From positions 43,122,305 to 43,186,304 of the forward strand of contig JARCOQ010000004.1 of assembly GCA_029207755.1 (NCBI GenBank): a stretch of DNA of 64,000 bases, written 5' to 3'. The DNA is from Chamaea fasciata. Its lineage: Eukaryota; Chordata; Aves; Passeriformes; Sylviidae. The position numbers and the translations under genes were made by a program. Positions 45,637 through 59,700 of the stretch are shown one piece after another. The notes under the pieces are model-generated. The model made no database searches and was not told the origin of the DNA. It saw only the letters and a list, made by a program, of their open reading frames with translations. Within the stretch, counting starts at the first letter, position 1. Every line of letters starts with the position of its first letter.

Positions 45637-45982
45637 AAGAAAAAGGCAGCTTTCAATGAATCCATTTTAAATGTTTCTCATTCCCCTTCCCCAGTTATTC
45701 TTATATAAAAACTCTCCTTCCCAACCCTTTCTCTTTGGAAATTTGGTAACCATAGTTTCTGTGTCCTGCTGAGACTTGCTCTGTAGAGCTGTAGTCTACC
45801 TGCTATTTAGCTGCTGATAGCAGTGTTTCTGTTGCAATTTATGAGAAATGTCAGTTGAAGGCAGAAAGTATTGTATACACTATATTTTCCCAGCTGGATA
45901 TCTCCATGAACAGAAAACAAAAACATGAATACACATGCACCATACATTTGGGGCAGGGTAGGAAGGAGACTGCAGGGATAAA

Positions 45983-46012
45983 AAGGCTGCAGGTTAGAAG
46001 GCTGCAGGTTAG
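45983..46012. repeat. Two perfect 15-bp tandem copies
   Basis: AAGGCTGCAGGTTAG occurs at 45983-45997 and 45998-46012. Confidence 0.95.
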
Positions 46013-48109
46013 ATGTGATGTTGGGTGGTCTAAAGAAAATGAGCTTGTCAATGGGAAGGTACATCTAATATTATCAGAAAACACCAGAGATTTTTAACAC
46101 AGTCCTTGGTGCTATACCACTAATACAAAGATCTCACTGTCGACTCTGCAGATACCTCTTTCCTTTACACATGGAAGTTGTACTATTGCATTTTGAAAAC
46201 TGTCGCATTGAACTATCTGTTTCTTTGACTCAGGTCTGAACTTAGGTTCTTGTGTAATGTTAGCACAAGGAGATTTTAATCCCGAATACAGTTTAGCCAC
46301 TTTAACAGTATTTACATCTGAGAATGTTTTGTGGCCTCCCTGAGAAAAATGAAAAACAAGTTACCAAGCACAGGAAATACAGCTCAGTCTCATCATGTTC
46401 TTCAATAGTACTTACTACAATGATAGTGATATCATAGAGCAATGTCTCCTTGGGAAAGTGTCTTTCATGGATAACAATGACAGTAATTTTCATGCTGCCT
46501 CATCACACTGACAGCTGAAGGTGATAAGACTTTGCAAGAGAGGAACTGAAGTCCAGTTCAGTGAAGAGTAGGAATTAAAGCAAAACGTTGGCTCTGTCTC
46601 CCTAAGACATGAGGTAAAAAATAATTTTTTCTTCACCAGAAAGTACTGAAGATTGTAATAGAAGGTATACACCAAAGTTTACTAGTCTTCAAGCACTGTC
46701 TCTCTGAAGATCAGCATTTCATGGCCATGACATTTTCTTGAGAGTGTACTGTTTTACACCAAACGTTTGCAGGCAAATAGTTTAAAAAATCCTATAATTG
46801 ATGTATAATTCACAGTCCACACTGTACAGAAATATGAATCTGTCAATAACGAACTATTCTAGATGCAAAAGTCTTCAGTAAAGGAAAACTGATTATTAGA
46901 GCAGCAAAATAATTCATTATGGAGCACGTGTTGCTGCAATAGCCTATGTTACTTCCTAAACTCTTGTCACTAGTAGCTAGCTTCCAAATTTGCAATTAAT
47001 CTTTGTCATTGTCCAAATCACCTCCTCTATTAGAAGCACAGAACTGAAAATAATGAAAATCCCAAGTCTACTGAAGTTAAAATACTCACAGTCGAACTGA
47101 GGATAGATCCAATTACCATTTAAATAACAACATGAAACTCTTTGAAGCAAAGGCCTTTTGATCTCAAAGATTCAAATGCTGAGTGAGCAATAAGAAACTA
47201 AGTTCTTTAAATTTCCAGGGAAAAAGCTACAAAAAAAAAGGACTATGACCCAGGCTGTCAGTCATGTACTTAAATTTCTAGCATTTTTTACTGTTAAATG
47301 TAACCCTCTTGCTGTGTAATTAGTGGCTATGTCATCATCAATACCACAGTTAATAATAGCTTTAGTAACTTTTGCTTGCAGGTTGTTCTTGTGTGGAGGC
47401 ACCGAGGGTAGCATGAAGTGGGGGGAGACTGACCAAAGGTGAAACATGGGCTGCATTTTTCTTCTTTCTCCCTTGAAACTTTAAATGTAGAATTTCCAAG
47501 TTTTGATCAACTCACACTTGGTTATTACTACAGATTTTGAAAATGTGAATGTCCTGTTAATTTCAAATACAAAATAGTGCAAGGTCAAACGGTATTAAAA
47601 ATCTCATTTGGGCAAAATTACAAGCCCTGTGCCTTTTGAATGGCAAAGAAAACCAATAAAATTGTACTGAACCGCAGTTCAAATTTTTGTCATTTTTTCA
47701 TTCTTTTTCTGGAGAGCTGTGAATGAACGATGTTTTGAAAAGTACTCTAGCCTTTGATAGTCTGTGGAGTTTGCTGATGTCACATTTCCTAATTGACACA
47801 ACACAGGGTCTGAATGGCACACTGCTACAACATTTGTTTTACAAGTGTACATTTCACAGGAAGCCAGTGATTAAGTTCCCAAAGACTTACAGGCATACAT
47901 TTCCAAAAAGGGAAAAATAAAACTGTTACATATCCATACAAATCAAGATTTACAGAATCGTGGCAGCCAGCCAGCAAAACTACTCCAGGTTTGCTTCCCC
48001 CATCTGTTTGGCCTGTTAGCTGAAAGAAAATAAAATCAAATTGCTCCTTCTGTAACTAATTCCCAGAACTCCCAAAAAAAACCAACTTCCATGATACCAT
48101 TTTAATAAC

Positions 48110-48427
48110 TCAGAACGCCTTACAACAATCTGTAAACCTTGTTAGCACTGTGTAATGGAGACTCAATAGCACAGAAAGGGGTACTGAGACCAGAAGCGTT
48201 CCCTCGTCCCCAGCATTCAAAAGGTATCGTGCCAAGCCACTACGGCTGATCACAAAAGTGACCTCTTGACCCTTCCAGGAATGGGTGCCCTCCAGCAGAC
48301 CAACATGGCCAAATCTTGGTGTAATGAATGTTACACCCTCCTGTACATCAGCTCCTGCCCTCTGGTTGAGGCCATGGACCTTGAAACAGGGAAGGTACAA
48401 ATAAACATGTGTCAGATCCTTGGTCAC
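48110..48427 (-). other. Unidentified protein-like ORF with acceptor-like start
   Basis: On the minus strand a reading frame of about 105 codons begins directly after TGCTCTGATTGCAG, an acceptable splice acceptor, with V-T-K-D-L-T-H-V-Y-L-Y-L. It ends at a stop at 48112-48110. Base composition is more GC- and CpG-rich than the intron around it. It contains F-I-T-P-R-F-G-H-V-G-L-L-E-G-T and a hydrophobic stretch near the end. I do not recognise the family. Spliced to the upstream ZNF608 exon (phase 1) the frame would not be used, and a stop comes after about 26 codons. It may be a repeat fragment, a cryptic exon or chance. Confidence 0.25.
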
Positions 48428-50308
48428 CTGCAATCAGAGCATTAATGAAAACAAAACTGGCGCTGGCTTAGGCAGGCCTGTGAACTTGCTGGCACTGGGA
48501 GCATGCACAATTAAGTCCTGCTGCTGCCTGTGCTAAACGGGAGGCAACTTACACAGATCAACTGGCTGACCAGCTGAGGTCAACAACGCCTTCAGCTATT
48601 TGTCTGCTGGAGCCCTGAAAAGTGATTTTCATTTTACAGCAATGTACCATGTCAAAATCATTACTTTTTCCTTTTAATCTTTAATTTATAAATTAAAAAG
48701 CCAGTGTAAAAACTTGCACAGCTTTTTTCTGTCTACCACTGGAATAGTACATAGTAATTAATATACTACAGGTTTCTACTTCACAGATTAAAAAATAATT
48801 TGACTAGGAGCGCTTTCAACAGCTGCCCATAAATCAGCCCACTCTCAAGAGTTCAACTCAAGAGTTATTGTGTCTATTGTGCATCTTAAGGTTCAAAGAC
48901 AGATTATTCATGCATTCATTCATAGCCAAGAATGTATCCCAGCAATGAAATTTACCCTTCAAAGCTGACCCAAGCTTAACCACTGGATTGACTAAATAAT
49001 TTAATTGCTTAATGATGTGCTATATCCCTTTACTGAAAATTGTCGTCTTGGTGAATTGAGCTAGTTTTAAACCAGTGGTATATTAATGGCACATACTCCA
49101 AAAGTGTAAGCAGCTGCTGCCCACCAACAATGCCGAACTGAATAACAGGAATGCAAACAAATCTCCTGGTGCACAGTTAGCTTTTTTAGCAGTACTTAAA
49201 AATTGTGGTATTACAAAATTACTTCTGTGAAAGAAAGAGGCAGAAAATAGATGAAAGCAAAGCTGTTATTTACAGAGAGGCTCAAATAGCTGAGTAATGT
49301 TGCCAGTGCAAGAACGTTAGTTCTGTCACCTCCTTTTCATACCCCACAATTTATTTTCCATTCTGCTTAAAAGGGGTTCTGCCACTAGATGCAATGATGA
49401 AAAGAACAGCCAGTGTTTGTCTCTCATATTACAAAGTCAAGAGTGCTGGAATAATTTCTCCTCACCTGTTAGGGTAAGCTATCTTGTGCAGGTAATTCAG
49501 TCAACATTCCAGTCCTTTCCTAGCCACATTAAGCCAATGCATCTAGACTGAAGATTAAGGGGAAAGGAGACAATTACACTGTGTGTTAGTGCCAAAGATG
49601 CAAAGACTCTAAATCTCCTTGAAGCTGAAAACAAATTAGCAGCTTTGCCCGCATCAAGCTGTCTGTCCAAATGGAGGTTTCTTTTCACAACAGCATTACT
49701 AACTGTTCTTCCCAAATATAATGCTTTGGGGATACAAAAACATTTTCTCTAAGTTATTTCCTGTCACTTGCTTGTCTAGACCAACAGAATCATTTGTAAT
49801 GCAAACACCACCTACTGCCTTAAAGCAAAACCAAGTACAGATTTACTTCTGCCCCTCAAGAGTCCCTCTTCCCCCTTGTTTATACGAATTTCATGTGCCA
49901 CTTGTGTAGACAGAATCAAAGTAAAAAGAAATGGCATTAGCCTAACCATTCCTGTTTCATATGAAAATACACCAGTTAATAAATCTGGACCTCTGTGCTG
50001 CCTTTAATTTTTATCCGAGGGAGAAACTGACTGTCAGTTCTTGCAGAAGAACCTCCAGTGAATATCATGAAATAAATTCTGGAAATGTTATACAACTTCA
50101 TCCCCACTGTCAACAGGAAGGTGTTTGCAGGGGAGGTGCAGTCATTCAAAACTCATCTCAAGTCAGCTGGCACATACAGCTTCCCTGTTCAGCAAGTGGC
50201 AGTATCTTGGCACAACAGCACCGTGCCTTTGGCCCATGGAAGTTTAGGTGCTGAAATGAGGAAAGTTCAAGAAGCCAGTCTGTCCAGCTTTTGGGATACA
50301 AACACACC

Positions 50309-50340
<32 letters not shown>

Positions 50341-50344
50341 GGGG
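50309..50344. repeat. A24 followed by G12
   Basis: Two adjacent homopolymers in the giant intron. The lengths are likely unstable. Confidence 0.9.
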
Positions 50345-50968
50345 AATCTAGGAGACTGCTTTCAAACAGGATATGCACACTGGCCAGAGAAAGCCCAAGT
50401 GCTGTGGAGATCTCTCCAGCAAAACTTCTACCACCAACACTGCTGCCACCTTTTCTCCCAGCCCTGAAGTATGTTTGGACATTTACCCAGATAAACCTGG
50501 TTTTAACCAACCTTGATTATGCAGTTTAATGAAAAATAAACTTCTGTGTAATTATGTTTCAGGCCCCAGATCTTTCACTCCCATTTTAAGTAGTCCACAC
50601 CCTAAAAGAAATGGGGGCCAGATGGGGTTTGCAAAAAACTGATGAAGCTGAAAAATCTCAGAAACTGGAAGGACTAAATTATTTTCCATTTAAGAGTCAC
50701 ATGTGCTTAAAAATCTTGAATTTTAAATTTTTATAAGACTATCATGGAAATTTTTTTTCTTTCATTCACACAATAACAGAAAAATGAAAGACTTTTTCAA
50801 ATGTGAGCAACTATGTGGAGATGCCATCCTCTCTTCAGCATTCAGCAAAAACAATCTGACCTTCATTAACATAATGAACATTAATAGCATCTATTGGTCT
50901 TCTTTCTGGTTACATCATGTCTAAATAAAGGTGTCAGGCTGGAAGTTGCTGAAACCTGGGAGTGGGAG

Positions 50969-50970
<2 letters not shown>

Positions 50971-50997
<27 letters not shown>
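50971..50997. repeat. T27 homopolymer
   Basis: Twenty-seven T, lying about 35 bases before an acceptor-like TTTTTCCTAG on the plus strand. Confidence 0.95.
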
Positions 50998-51001
<4 letters not shown>

Positions 51002-51032
51002 GCTCAGTCTTGTAACCAGTGATTTTTCCTAG

Positions 51033-51249
51033 TCTGAAGCTACATGAAGCCTACCAACAGCTAGTGATTCTTTTGAATGAAACTGGCCTGGATGCAGACA
51101 AACTTGTACTACCTTCACTGTCAAAGGTGAGAGTGACATCTGAACAGAATCTCTCAAGGAACGATATTAATTTGTTGCAGAACTTTCTCCACAAACCCCA
51201 CAGTCTTAACTTTAAGGACCTTCAGAAAATTATAGAGAATAACCAATAA
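51033..51249 (+). other. Unidentified protein-like ORF, possible pseudogene or cryptic exon
   Basis: After GATTTTTCCTAG the plus strand stays open for about 72 codons: L-K-L-H-E-A-Y-Q-Q-L-V-I-L-L-N-E-T-G, then D-A-D-K-L-V-L-P-S-L-S-K, and later N-D-I-N-L-L-Q-N-F-L-H-K. The stop at 51247-51249 (TAA) overlaps an AATAAA. The composition (Leu, Glu, Lys, Asn, Asp) looks like a helical protein and not like translated intron. A strong donor-like AAG/GTGAGA occurs at 51126/51127, which would define a 94-base exon. I do not recognise the family. It could be a C-terminal exon of a decayed gene or retrocopy on the strand opposite ZNF608, or chance. Confidence 0.3.
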
Positions 51250-53761
51250 AGTAAGCTTCTTTCTAAAATCTGTAACACACCAGAAGTCATACTCTGCTAA
51301 AATTGACATCAGTTTCTCTCTTCCCGAAGGAAAACAGCTCCTTTAGTGAAACCTGAGACTCTCCTTACTGTTTCTAAATTTCAGCTAGAGCGGGTCACAT
51401 AGCCTCAGGGCTTTCAAAGATCCACAAAAGCCAGCTCAATTTGAATGCAAGGTTAAGACGTACAGGTTCGGTCAATGCAGGGGAAAGCAAACAGGCAGTA
51501 AAACATAATTACTTGTTTCAACCTACTTAAATGAAGAAGTTTTAAGTGAAGGGAAAAAAACCCCACCGCTGGATTAATTGAAAATTGATTTGGAACCGCC
51601 CCCGCTTGAAACTGATTTTCCACAACACTTATCCTCAGTGTTAGGGACTGGCTACAGAATTGCCATCTCCTGACAACTAATGTCAGTTACATTTTATTAA
51701 TGGAGATCGTTATGCTATTAGCAAAATTACTACAGAAATAGGAAATAGCCTGATCTGCCTCTAGCACTCAAACAGAAACAACAAAACGCAAACAAAACAA
51801 AATCACTTAAATACACAAAGTACTGACCCAAGTGAATGCCTAGTAAACATCCCAAATGGACCTAACTGACATCTTAAAACAAGGGGAAAAGAAAAAAAAA
51901 AGTAGGGGAAAAGAAGGTGTTTAAGGCTTTTCTTAAATATTCTTCTTTATTCTGATTAAATCTTTAACAAAAAAATCTGCCCTTAAAAATTAATTCTACA
52001 GCCTTTTATTTCCATAGGTATATCCCCATTAAATTCTATTAAGCTTTAAATTTACCACTAGTAAACACAAAAGAGTGCTAATTTTGATGGATGTGTTTTT
52101 TGCTTTAGTTGATACCCCTTAAAAGAAAACAAAAACCCAACAACAAATAAAAACCCCAAAAACCCAAATTAAAGCAAAGTGCTCTAATACTGGCTTTTTG
52201 TTTTTCCTCCCAGATGTTTCTAGGGGGTTTTATTTCATGGCACTTGGGCATATTAAATTGACAAACTTCAATCGTGCTTTCCATTGCAACACTAGCTTTT
52301 GTAAATCCAGACCTACTTTTTCAGACTAAGTCAAGAAAGCTATTTCCCTTGAGCTTTTCTTTTTTATATACATTCTTTTTCTTCTCCCTCAACCTCTACA
52401 TTTTCAGCCTCTGTTTTTCCTGACTCCCTCTTTTAGAACAAAAACATAAGCAGGAATCTTTTACTAACCCTGAGGGTCAAAGGCCTCTTCATTCTTCAAA
52501 AATTTTAATTGAGTTTTTCCTTCTTCTTTTTGGATTGTTACTTGCCACCAAAAATTCCAGATTAGTAGCTAGTTACTACTACATCGGTAGCAACTCAAAA
52601 GAATTACAAATATGCCTCAGGATATCAAAAATGTGTCTACTATTTCTTAAAAAAATGAAATGCTGCTTGTTAGGCCAGCCACTGATCTTATACTGGAAAG
52701 TTAGTCCCTATGCCAAAAGCAGCTTTTCATGATGGAGCCTCAAACAGTGAAAAAATTGATTATTTTTAAAATTTATAATAATCTGTATTAGTAAAAACAT
52801 ACAGTCTTATAAACAGAGAGAACCTCTCATTCACCACTGCACAAGATTGGTACTGATTAGGAGTGTAGCAAAACTGGAATACAACAGCTTGTCCTAACTA
52901 TTTAAACTATGAACAAACATAATAGTGACCATCTTTAAATAGAGAACATCTTTAAATAAGGGGATTAATTCCTGAAGCACACCAACTAAAGACGCCCTTT
53001 CAGCTGTGCTTTCATTCCCTACTCCAATGGTATTTATTTAGTAAGGAAACACTAAGATGCACACACACTTCATTAGCAGTCACCTCTCTCCTACTATCTA
53101 CAAATCTAAACATCACATGTTCCAAGTATTTCGTACTGTAACAGTCTCATTTCTAAGCAATCTGCTGCTACTGAGATTTTGCTTTTGAGCAATAAAACTG
53201 TTGCTTTTCTTGAAGCAACTCCTTCAGTGTTCATAAGCTCACTGCTTGAGCAGGCTCAGATTCACATTCAAATAGCTCCAAGCAAATGTTTCCAATCTCA
53301 ATTATCCTCCTTCCTTTTTCTAGACACCCTCCCTGCCCCCATATGCTTGTTTGTAAAACGGATCATTTTCTATGTATGTACAAGCAGTGCAGGGAGTCTT
53401 CCTCTGTAGAAGTCTGGCAATATGCAGAGTTTTATGTAAGAACTGTCTGGAATTTGTTAAGTTTTTTTCATTCTCTGCTTTGGGTTATACCAAGAGAATT
53501 AGACCCAGATTCTCACTCAGTTGGTACCCAAGGTAAATAAGACACTTCTGATGTTTTTGGACAGTTATTGTGACTATTGTGGCTACAATTTGCTTAGCAT
53601 TACATCAGTATAATATGAGAGAACCAAAAAGAGAAGCACTAGGCAGTGAAGAAATCACATATTTCTCTGCGCAACAGAGGCATACAGCCTCTCTAGACGA
53701 ATCTGTAGGACTAGCACTGGCTAGATCCTGTGGGGTGTTTATGTTCATGGAGGAATGCTGA

Positions 53762-56700
53762 TATTTAAACACTACATTTAACATTTAACAGCACAAATTT
53801 CCTAAGTGCTTTCCTTTGAGTGTTGGTCTGCAGTCTTCAAAAATCTAAAGCTAGCTTAGTGATGAGCAAGCTTAACTTCTCTGCTGGACTTAGCCTGGAA
53901 ATTAACAGTGGTTCTGTTTTCACCTCATTTTTTCATTTCCTTTTACAGATCTTCACTAATCTGTGGTGCTTTACATCACCTAGACAAACAGCTTCAAACT
54001 TAAATTTATGTTTATATGAATGACTAATTGAAATTTTTTGGAAAAGGAGCTCTTTGCAACAGAATCAAAATTAAAACCCAAGAAAGTCAAAATGTCTCTC
54101 AATTCCCTTCCTCTGCCAGCAGGGACCATCCATAACCTATTCTGAATTTCTGCTTCACTAATATTTATACTGACATGATTTATATACTGTTTGCTGAGAA
54201 CAAGGAGCCTACAAAGGTTTGTTTATTGTGACCCAGCTGATACAGGGCAACTCACTGAAGCCACATGACAACCATGTGCACCTGGTTCATAGAGTCAGCC
54301 CCAACGGTTTAAAACCAATAGAGGGGCTTCTGTAGATACTCTAAAATTACTATTTGCTTCATTTGTTTTAGACGAAAATGTTATAAAACCGGCTACAAGT
54401 AGTAGGAACTCCCTGTCTCTAACATTGGCCAGCACTCTGTTTCAAGGAAATTCACAAGAAACAGTGCAGAGGATAGAGGACAATGCCAGAATTTATGTCC
54501 TTAAACCAGTGCATACTCTGATAAGGTCAGGCAAACAGCTGAGGTGATCAAAATGACCCCTTCAGTCATGACAAACCTTGGTTTAACTACAGCTAAATCC
54601 ATCTTGTAGTATGAATCCTACAACTCTTAAAACTTGTTTCAGATAGTCTGTGTACATCCCAGATTCCTTCTGTAAAGTAGGTAGAGCTCCCACAAACCAC
54701 AAACATTTTTATGCAAGACTGTGGCTTTCAATTGTGAGATGCAGAGCATATCTCCTCTGCAACAGATTTCTATGTAACACATAATATGTGTCAGACTCCA
54801 AGTGCCTGAGATAATACAACAAGACAGCTGAAGTTATAAAAAAATCACATATTTAACGCTTCCTTAAATCCACTGATTTACTGGGTCTGGCATCATATAC
54901 AGTAGAAAGAGCAAAAATTAAACATAGTATGTAAAATATAAATACATATAAAGGCTTTTTCTTGACAGATGGCATTATGATAGTGGGTGATGTTCATACT
55001 GGGTCAGCAGACGACCCATGCAGCAGGAGAAAACAGCTAGATTTTAGGTGTTCTGTTAATGTAGCTAACCAAAAAACCCTACTATTTCCACAAACCACTC
55101 GTCTGTAACATGGACTTAATACAGCCTGATTTTTGAGCGATAGTTATCTTTATGCTTCTGTCATATAAATACACAATTCTGAACTTAATGTGGTAAACAT
55201 TACCCAACCCCTGTACCCAGCAAGTCAATGGTCTACATCACACAGAAATCTAAATGCACCCAGTCTAAAAGCAAATCTGTTTTTTACAATTGTGTCACTT
55301 GGTTTAATAAAGCATATTGCCTCTCTCAATAAACCTTGCTTGACCTCAAGACAAGAGTGTGATTTAACATGGTTCTTTAAATTTCTATGAGTTGTTGCAA
55401 TGCTATTTGATAAAAATCTCTAATTTCTGCATTTGTTTCCTTACTTATTTGACATGGCTTTCACCATTTCAAGTTTCATTGTTTCATCATGTCTTTGTAT
55501 TTGTGAAAGTAAGAAAACGTGTTTGTTAAACCACAAAAATTGCTAACAGGAATAACAGGCAGCCAGATTACTCATTCTTCTAATTCTATTTCTGTTGACA
55601 CATATACACCCTTACTTACACACATATGCACAAACACATATCTAACCAAAGTTATTTAAAACAGACTGTTCTTTTAAAGTAGTCTTTGCAAAACTAAGAC
55701 CACATAGTAAGGCAGAGAGGAGTCCACATTAGTTCTGTGCAACAAGATAACATTTTCAAAGCAAACTATGCATGTTAGTTGCAAAAGTGGCAGGCTGGAA
55801 AACCCTATACACAACAAATACCAGCATGCCTCTTTGTCATCTAGGCCTTCTCCTTTCTACTAAATTTCTCTAAAAATTCTGCAAAATAGTCAGAACTGAT
55901 GCTATGATAAATTTGGAATACCCTAGAAATGATCCCATCAGGTTTCTGAGATCCAGAAGATTCCTGTTTCTTCCATTTGGCAACCAGTCTCAAGTTATAA
56001 AGACCAACAAGCTAACCCTGATTAAAAAAACACAACTCATTTCCCCATTATTTGTTACTGAACAACAGCAGGTTGCACCTGATCTGCACAAGGAGGAAGA
56101 ATGTCACCACATGTAGACGGCTTGTTCTGCACACAAAGGAAGCAAGGGCTGTCTCCCATACAGTTTTAAGGAAAAGGAGACATCAGAACTACTGGCTCCC
56201 ACAGAGCAGACTATACTACTAGATGCAGAATCAAAACCAGGACGTGACCCAGGGCACGTGTGTGAGAATCTGAACATAAACGCGAGCTCTAAGTAATTTA
56301 GAAAGTTTGTTGGTGGTTTCCCTTTTTTTTCTGGGTCATTTTTTATTTCCTCCAGCCAGTAAGAAGCAATTATTGCTTGCTTAGAAATTGAATAAACTTT
56401 TTTCTCAGTATAGCAATAGAGACTTTCAGCAGCTGTTTCCCAGAACATCAGAATAACCAACCAAACTAGAATACACACTCCAGTTAACACTACCAAGCTA
56501 CTTTCTGTGAAGAATTTTTACTGCAGATAGCTTCTGGTGCCAAATATCCACATCAGCTGCCAGTTTCAGGTTGACTCGTCCACATAATCATTTCTCTTTC
56601 CCACAGGGTAGCCTCAGATAGTCCCTTCAGTGCTCTATTTCACAGCCATTACCACCACTTTGGACACACTAACAAGTTATATCCAAACAAGGTTGTTATG

Positions 56701-59700
56701 CGGACGACAATGCCTAGCCTATGGCATACATACGTAGCAATTAAACACTGCACAACTTAGTGGAGCAACTGAGAAATACCCGTGTGATAACCAGCAGCCT
56801 CAGCCAGTTGTAGGAGTAACGACCTATGGTTAGTTACCACCCCCTGTAATTAAACTAAAGCACAGACTTCATATGCCAGCTTCCCTCTACACCTCTAAAG
56901 ATTAAAGCACTCCGGGAAAAATGGTCTGATTTAGTAAATCAAGTCAACTAAATAGAGTGGTGTGGAAGTAACGAAAAGAGCTATAACAATGCCCTTTTTG
57001 ATCTTTCAGAATTTTGTCCGAAATACAGTGTTGCTTTCTTCCCTTGCCCCCCACTCTTGGAGTGATTATCTTAAAAATATGACTCATAAGCCTGAACATT
57101 ATCCTTTTTCTGACCTCAAAGAACAAATGCATCAGAATGTAACAACTTGCTCAACACACATAACAGAAAACAGGTTATTTCAGGTAACTCCATAAACAGG
57201 AATTCTCAGTATTATACCTTCTCTTTTATAAAGCATGTATTACATTTATGCTAATAATGAGTTCTGCATAAACTATTTGATTTTATGTTTCTCCACTCAG
57301 GCTACTATTCTTGTAATAACTGTGATTCTTTCTGTATTTGCATTCCCACAGCTAGTTGCTGCAGCACACTAAGGCTGCTCAGCAGCACATTTGGTTCCTA
57401 TGAGTATGCAGCCAGCCTACAAGGCTATCCTTATCACCTCACAGCTCATTTAACAGAGTGGCTAAACTAGATACAAAATAATTCAAATACCTCAAAACTC
57501 AAGCCAAGATTAGAAATTTTCATACCCTCCTTAGCTTCTTTGAATTGTTTTATGTTAAGAAGCTATGGGACAGCCAGAGAAACAGCAGTTGTCATGTGTA
57601 TTTTTATAAAGTTCTGGAAAGCAATAAAGGGAGTGAAAACTAAAGAAACACAGGAAAATCACAAATTTGTATGTCATCATGAACATCAAGATGGTTTTAG
57701 ATGTGCCTAGTTACAAAGGCTTTGGTTAGAGTAAACTGGACTTACATCAGTTTAAGAAAGGTTGTGTTCTGCCCTAAAGTCAAAATCAGAACTCTAGAAA
57801 ATGGGTATCTGAAAATACATTTTTTGCTATTAAAGGTAAAAAAGTACACTGTTTCCTAGAAAGTAACAGAAATGGCTCCATGCAAGCTTCTATATAGCTG
57901 CTTTCACGAACATGTCATAAAGTTTGAAAACACTTAAATATATACTTATATGTGTGCTCCAAACATCAAAACTTACCTAAATTGCAAAAAAAATTAAATT
58001 AAAAAAAACTTAATTAAATTGCAAAAATTAGGAACTAATTTTTCTTAATACAGTGTTGTTTGTGGGCTCTGGGATAAAACAGTAAAACTTGTATTATTTT
58101 CTTTAGTTAGCAGGATCTGAAACATGCAAACACAAAGAGCATGGTACAAACCACACAATATGATGTCATATCAACTATCTTCAGTCTCCTAATATACACT
58201 CTAGCTATATTCCTAGAGTATTTTAGAATCCCATTTTATCTATATTTGTCGTCACTCATAGCTGTAGTGTTCCCAAAGAGTGTTTGTAAAGATATGAAAA
58301 CAGGTACACTCATAACAGTTTCACTCAAACATGCCAATCACTTAATTGTTTCAGAAAATTGTTTTAGACAAACTAGGAAAAGAATAAGGGACTTAATTTC
58401 CATTAACTAACAAGAGTTTTTAAACCATTAGAGTGCTGAGATAGTGGTAAATGGAATGTCACCCTGACCAGAAAGCACTTTTTTTAATACTTCATTTCTG
58501 GTGCCAAACCTTTCACAAGGAAGGCCTCTTAAATTCAGTGGGGGTCAGAAGTTTAGTTTATTCAGCAAGAATAACACTGTTAACAGCTACTGCTCTTTCA
58601 TGTCAACACAGTTAACACCCACACATTCCAACTCTGCTTAATACAGGCCAGCCAAGAAAGATTGGAGTTGCTAAGGGCAGTCATCTCTGCAGGGATATTT
58701 TAAAACAGAATTTATACTGCGCTTTAAAAACAATCTAAAAGGATCAATCTAACTTATGAATCTGCTGTAGACATACACAAAGAGAAAGATGGATGGATGA
58801 AAGCATACAAAAGCAAGTAAATCTGACTCTCTCTATTGATTTTTGAGAGGACAGTGTAGAGCACTTTGGTGAGGTCTTATATATCACTGCAAAGAACGAA
58901 AAGCCATTGTGCATACGGTCTGAAGCATGTCAGGATTTATCATGAAGTGATGCACTGCTGTATTCTGTCATTATATCATTTTGTAAATAATCTTGTTTTC
59001 ACTGTTGAGGGAGGTAGATCACTTAAAATTAAATAATCCTCAAAAGAAATGTAAGAACTATCAAAGGAAGATTTTCACATAGCTATAAATGAAAACATCT
59101 GCTATTATTAAATGAAAAATTACAGATTTTTAGTGTACACAGGCAGTATTTTTAGCAGGAGAAAGCTGGTATTTTAATAATGAGCTTTTGAAATCCAAAA
59201 TGGAAAAATCTGCATATCACAGCATAATCCTGTTCCTACTTACTTTGTTCTAAATCATAGCAAATCAACATTTAGTGCTCCCCAAAGCTCTCCATTTGAA
59301 GACAAATGTTTTCAAAGGATATTAAAGAAATCAATCTGGTTTTGATAGCACTTCTTCACCACATGGAACACTTTTCTTCAAGGCTGAAAGCTTTCCTCTT
59401 AAAGCATATTTTAGATAACCAAAATGCAAAAATAATCACATCAAACTGTAATTTTTGCAGGGTCTCTGGGACCTCTATTGTTATGTAATGGTGACATTTC
59501 TTATTCATCTATCTAAGTTTTCATCTAAACTATTCATATATCCACTCCCATCCCACAAACACCCCCTCATGATGTTCATTTAAATAGCATATTTATGCTA
59601 TTCTATTAGCAATTTCTTCATACACTTTTCGTAATGTAGAGAGAGGAAACAATTCTATTATTAGCTAGTGTTACACGGTAGGTCATTTGGAAAACACAGC

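Noticed and set aside
56104..56496. 130-codon minus ORF beginning with a hydrophobic segment
   Set aside because: It has no recognisable family, no splice or promoter context, and composition like the surrounding intron.
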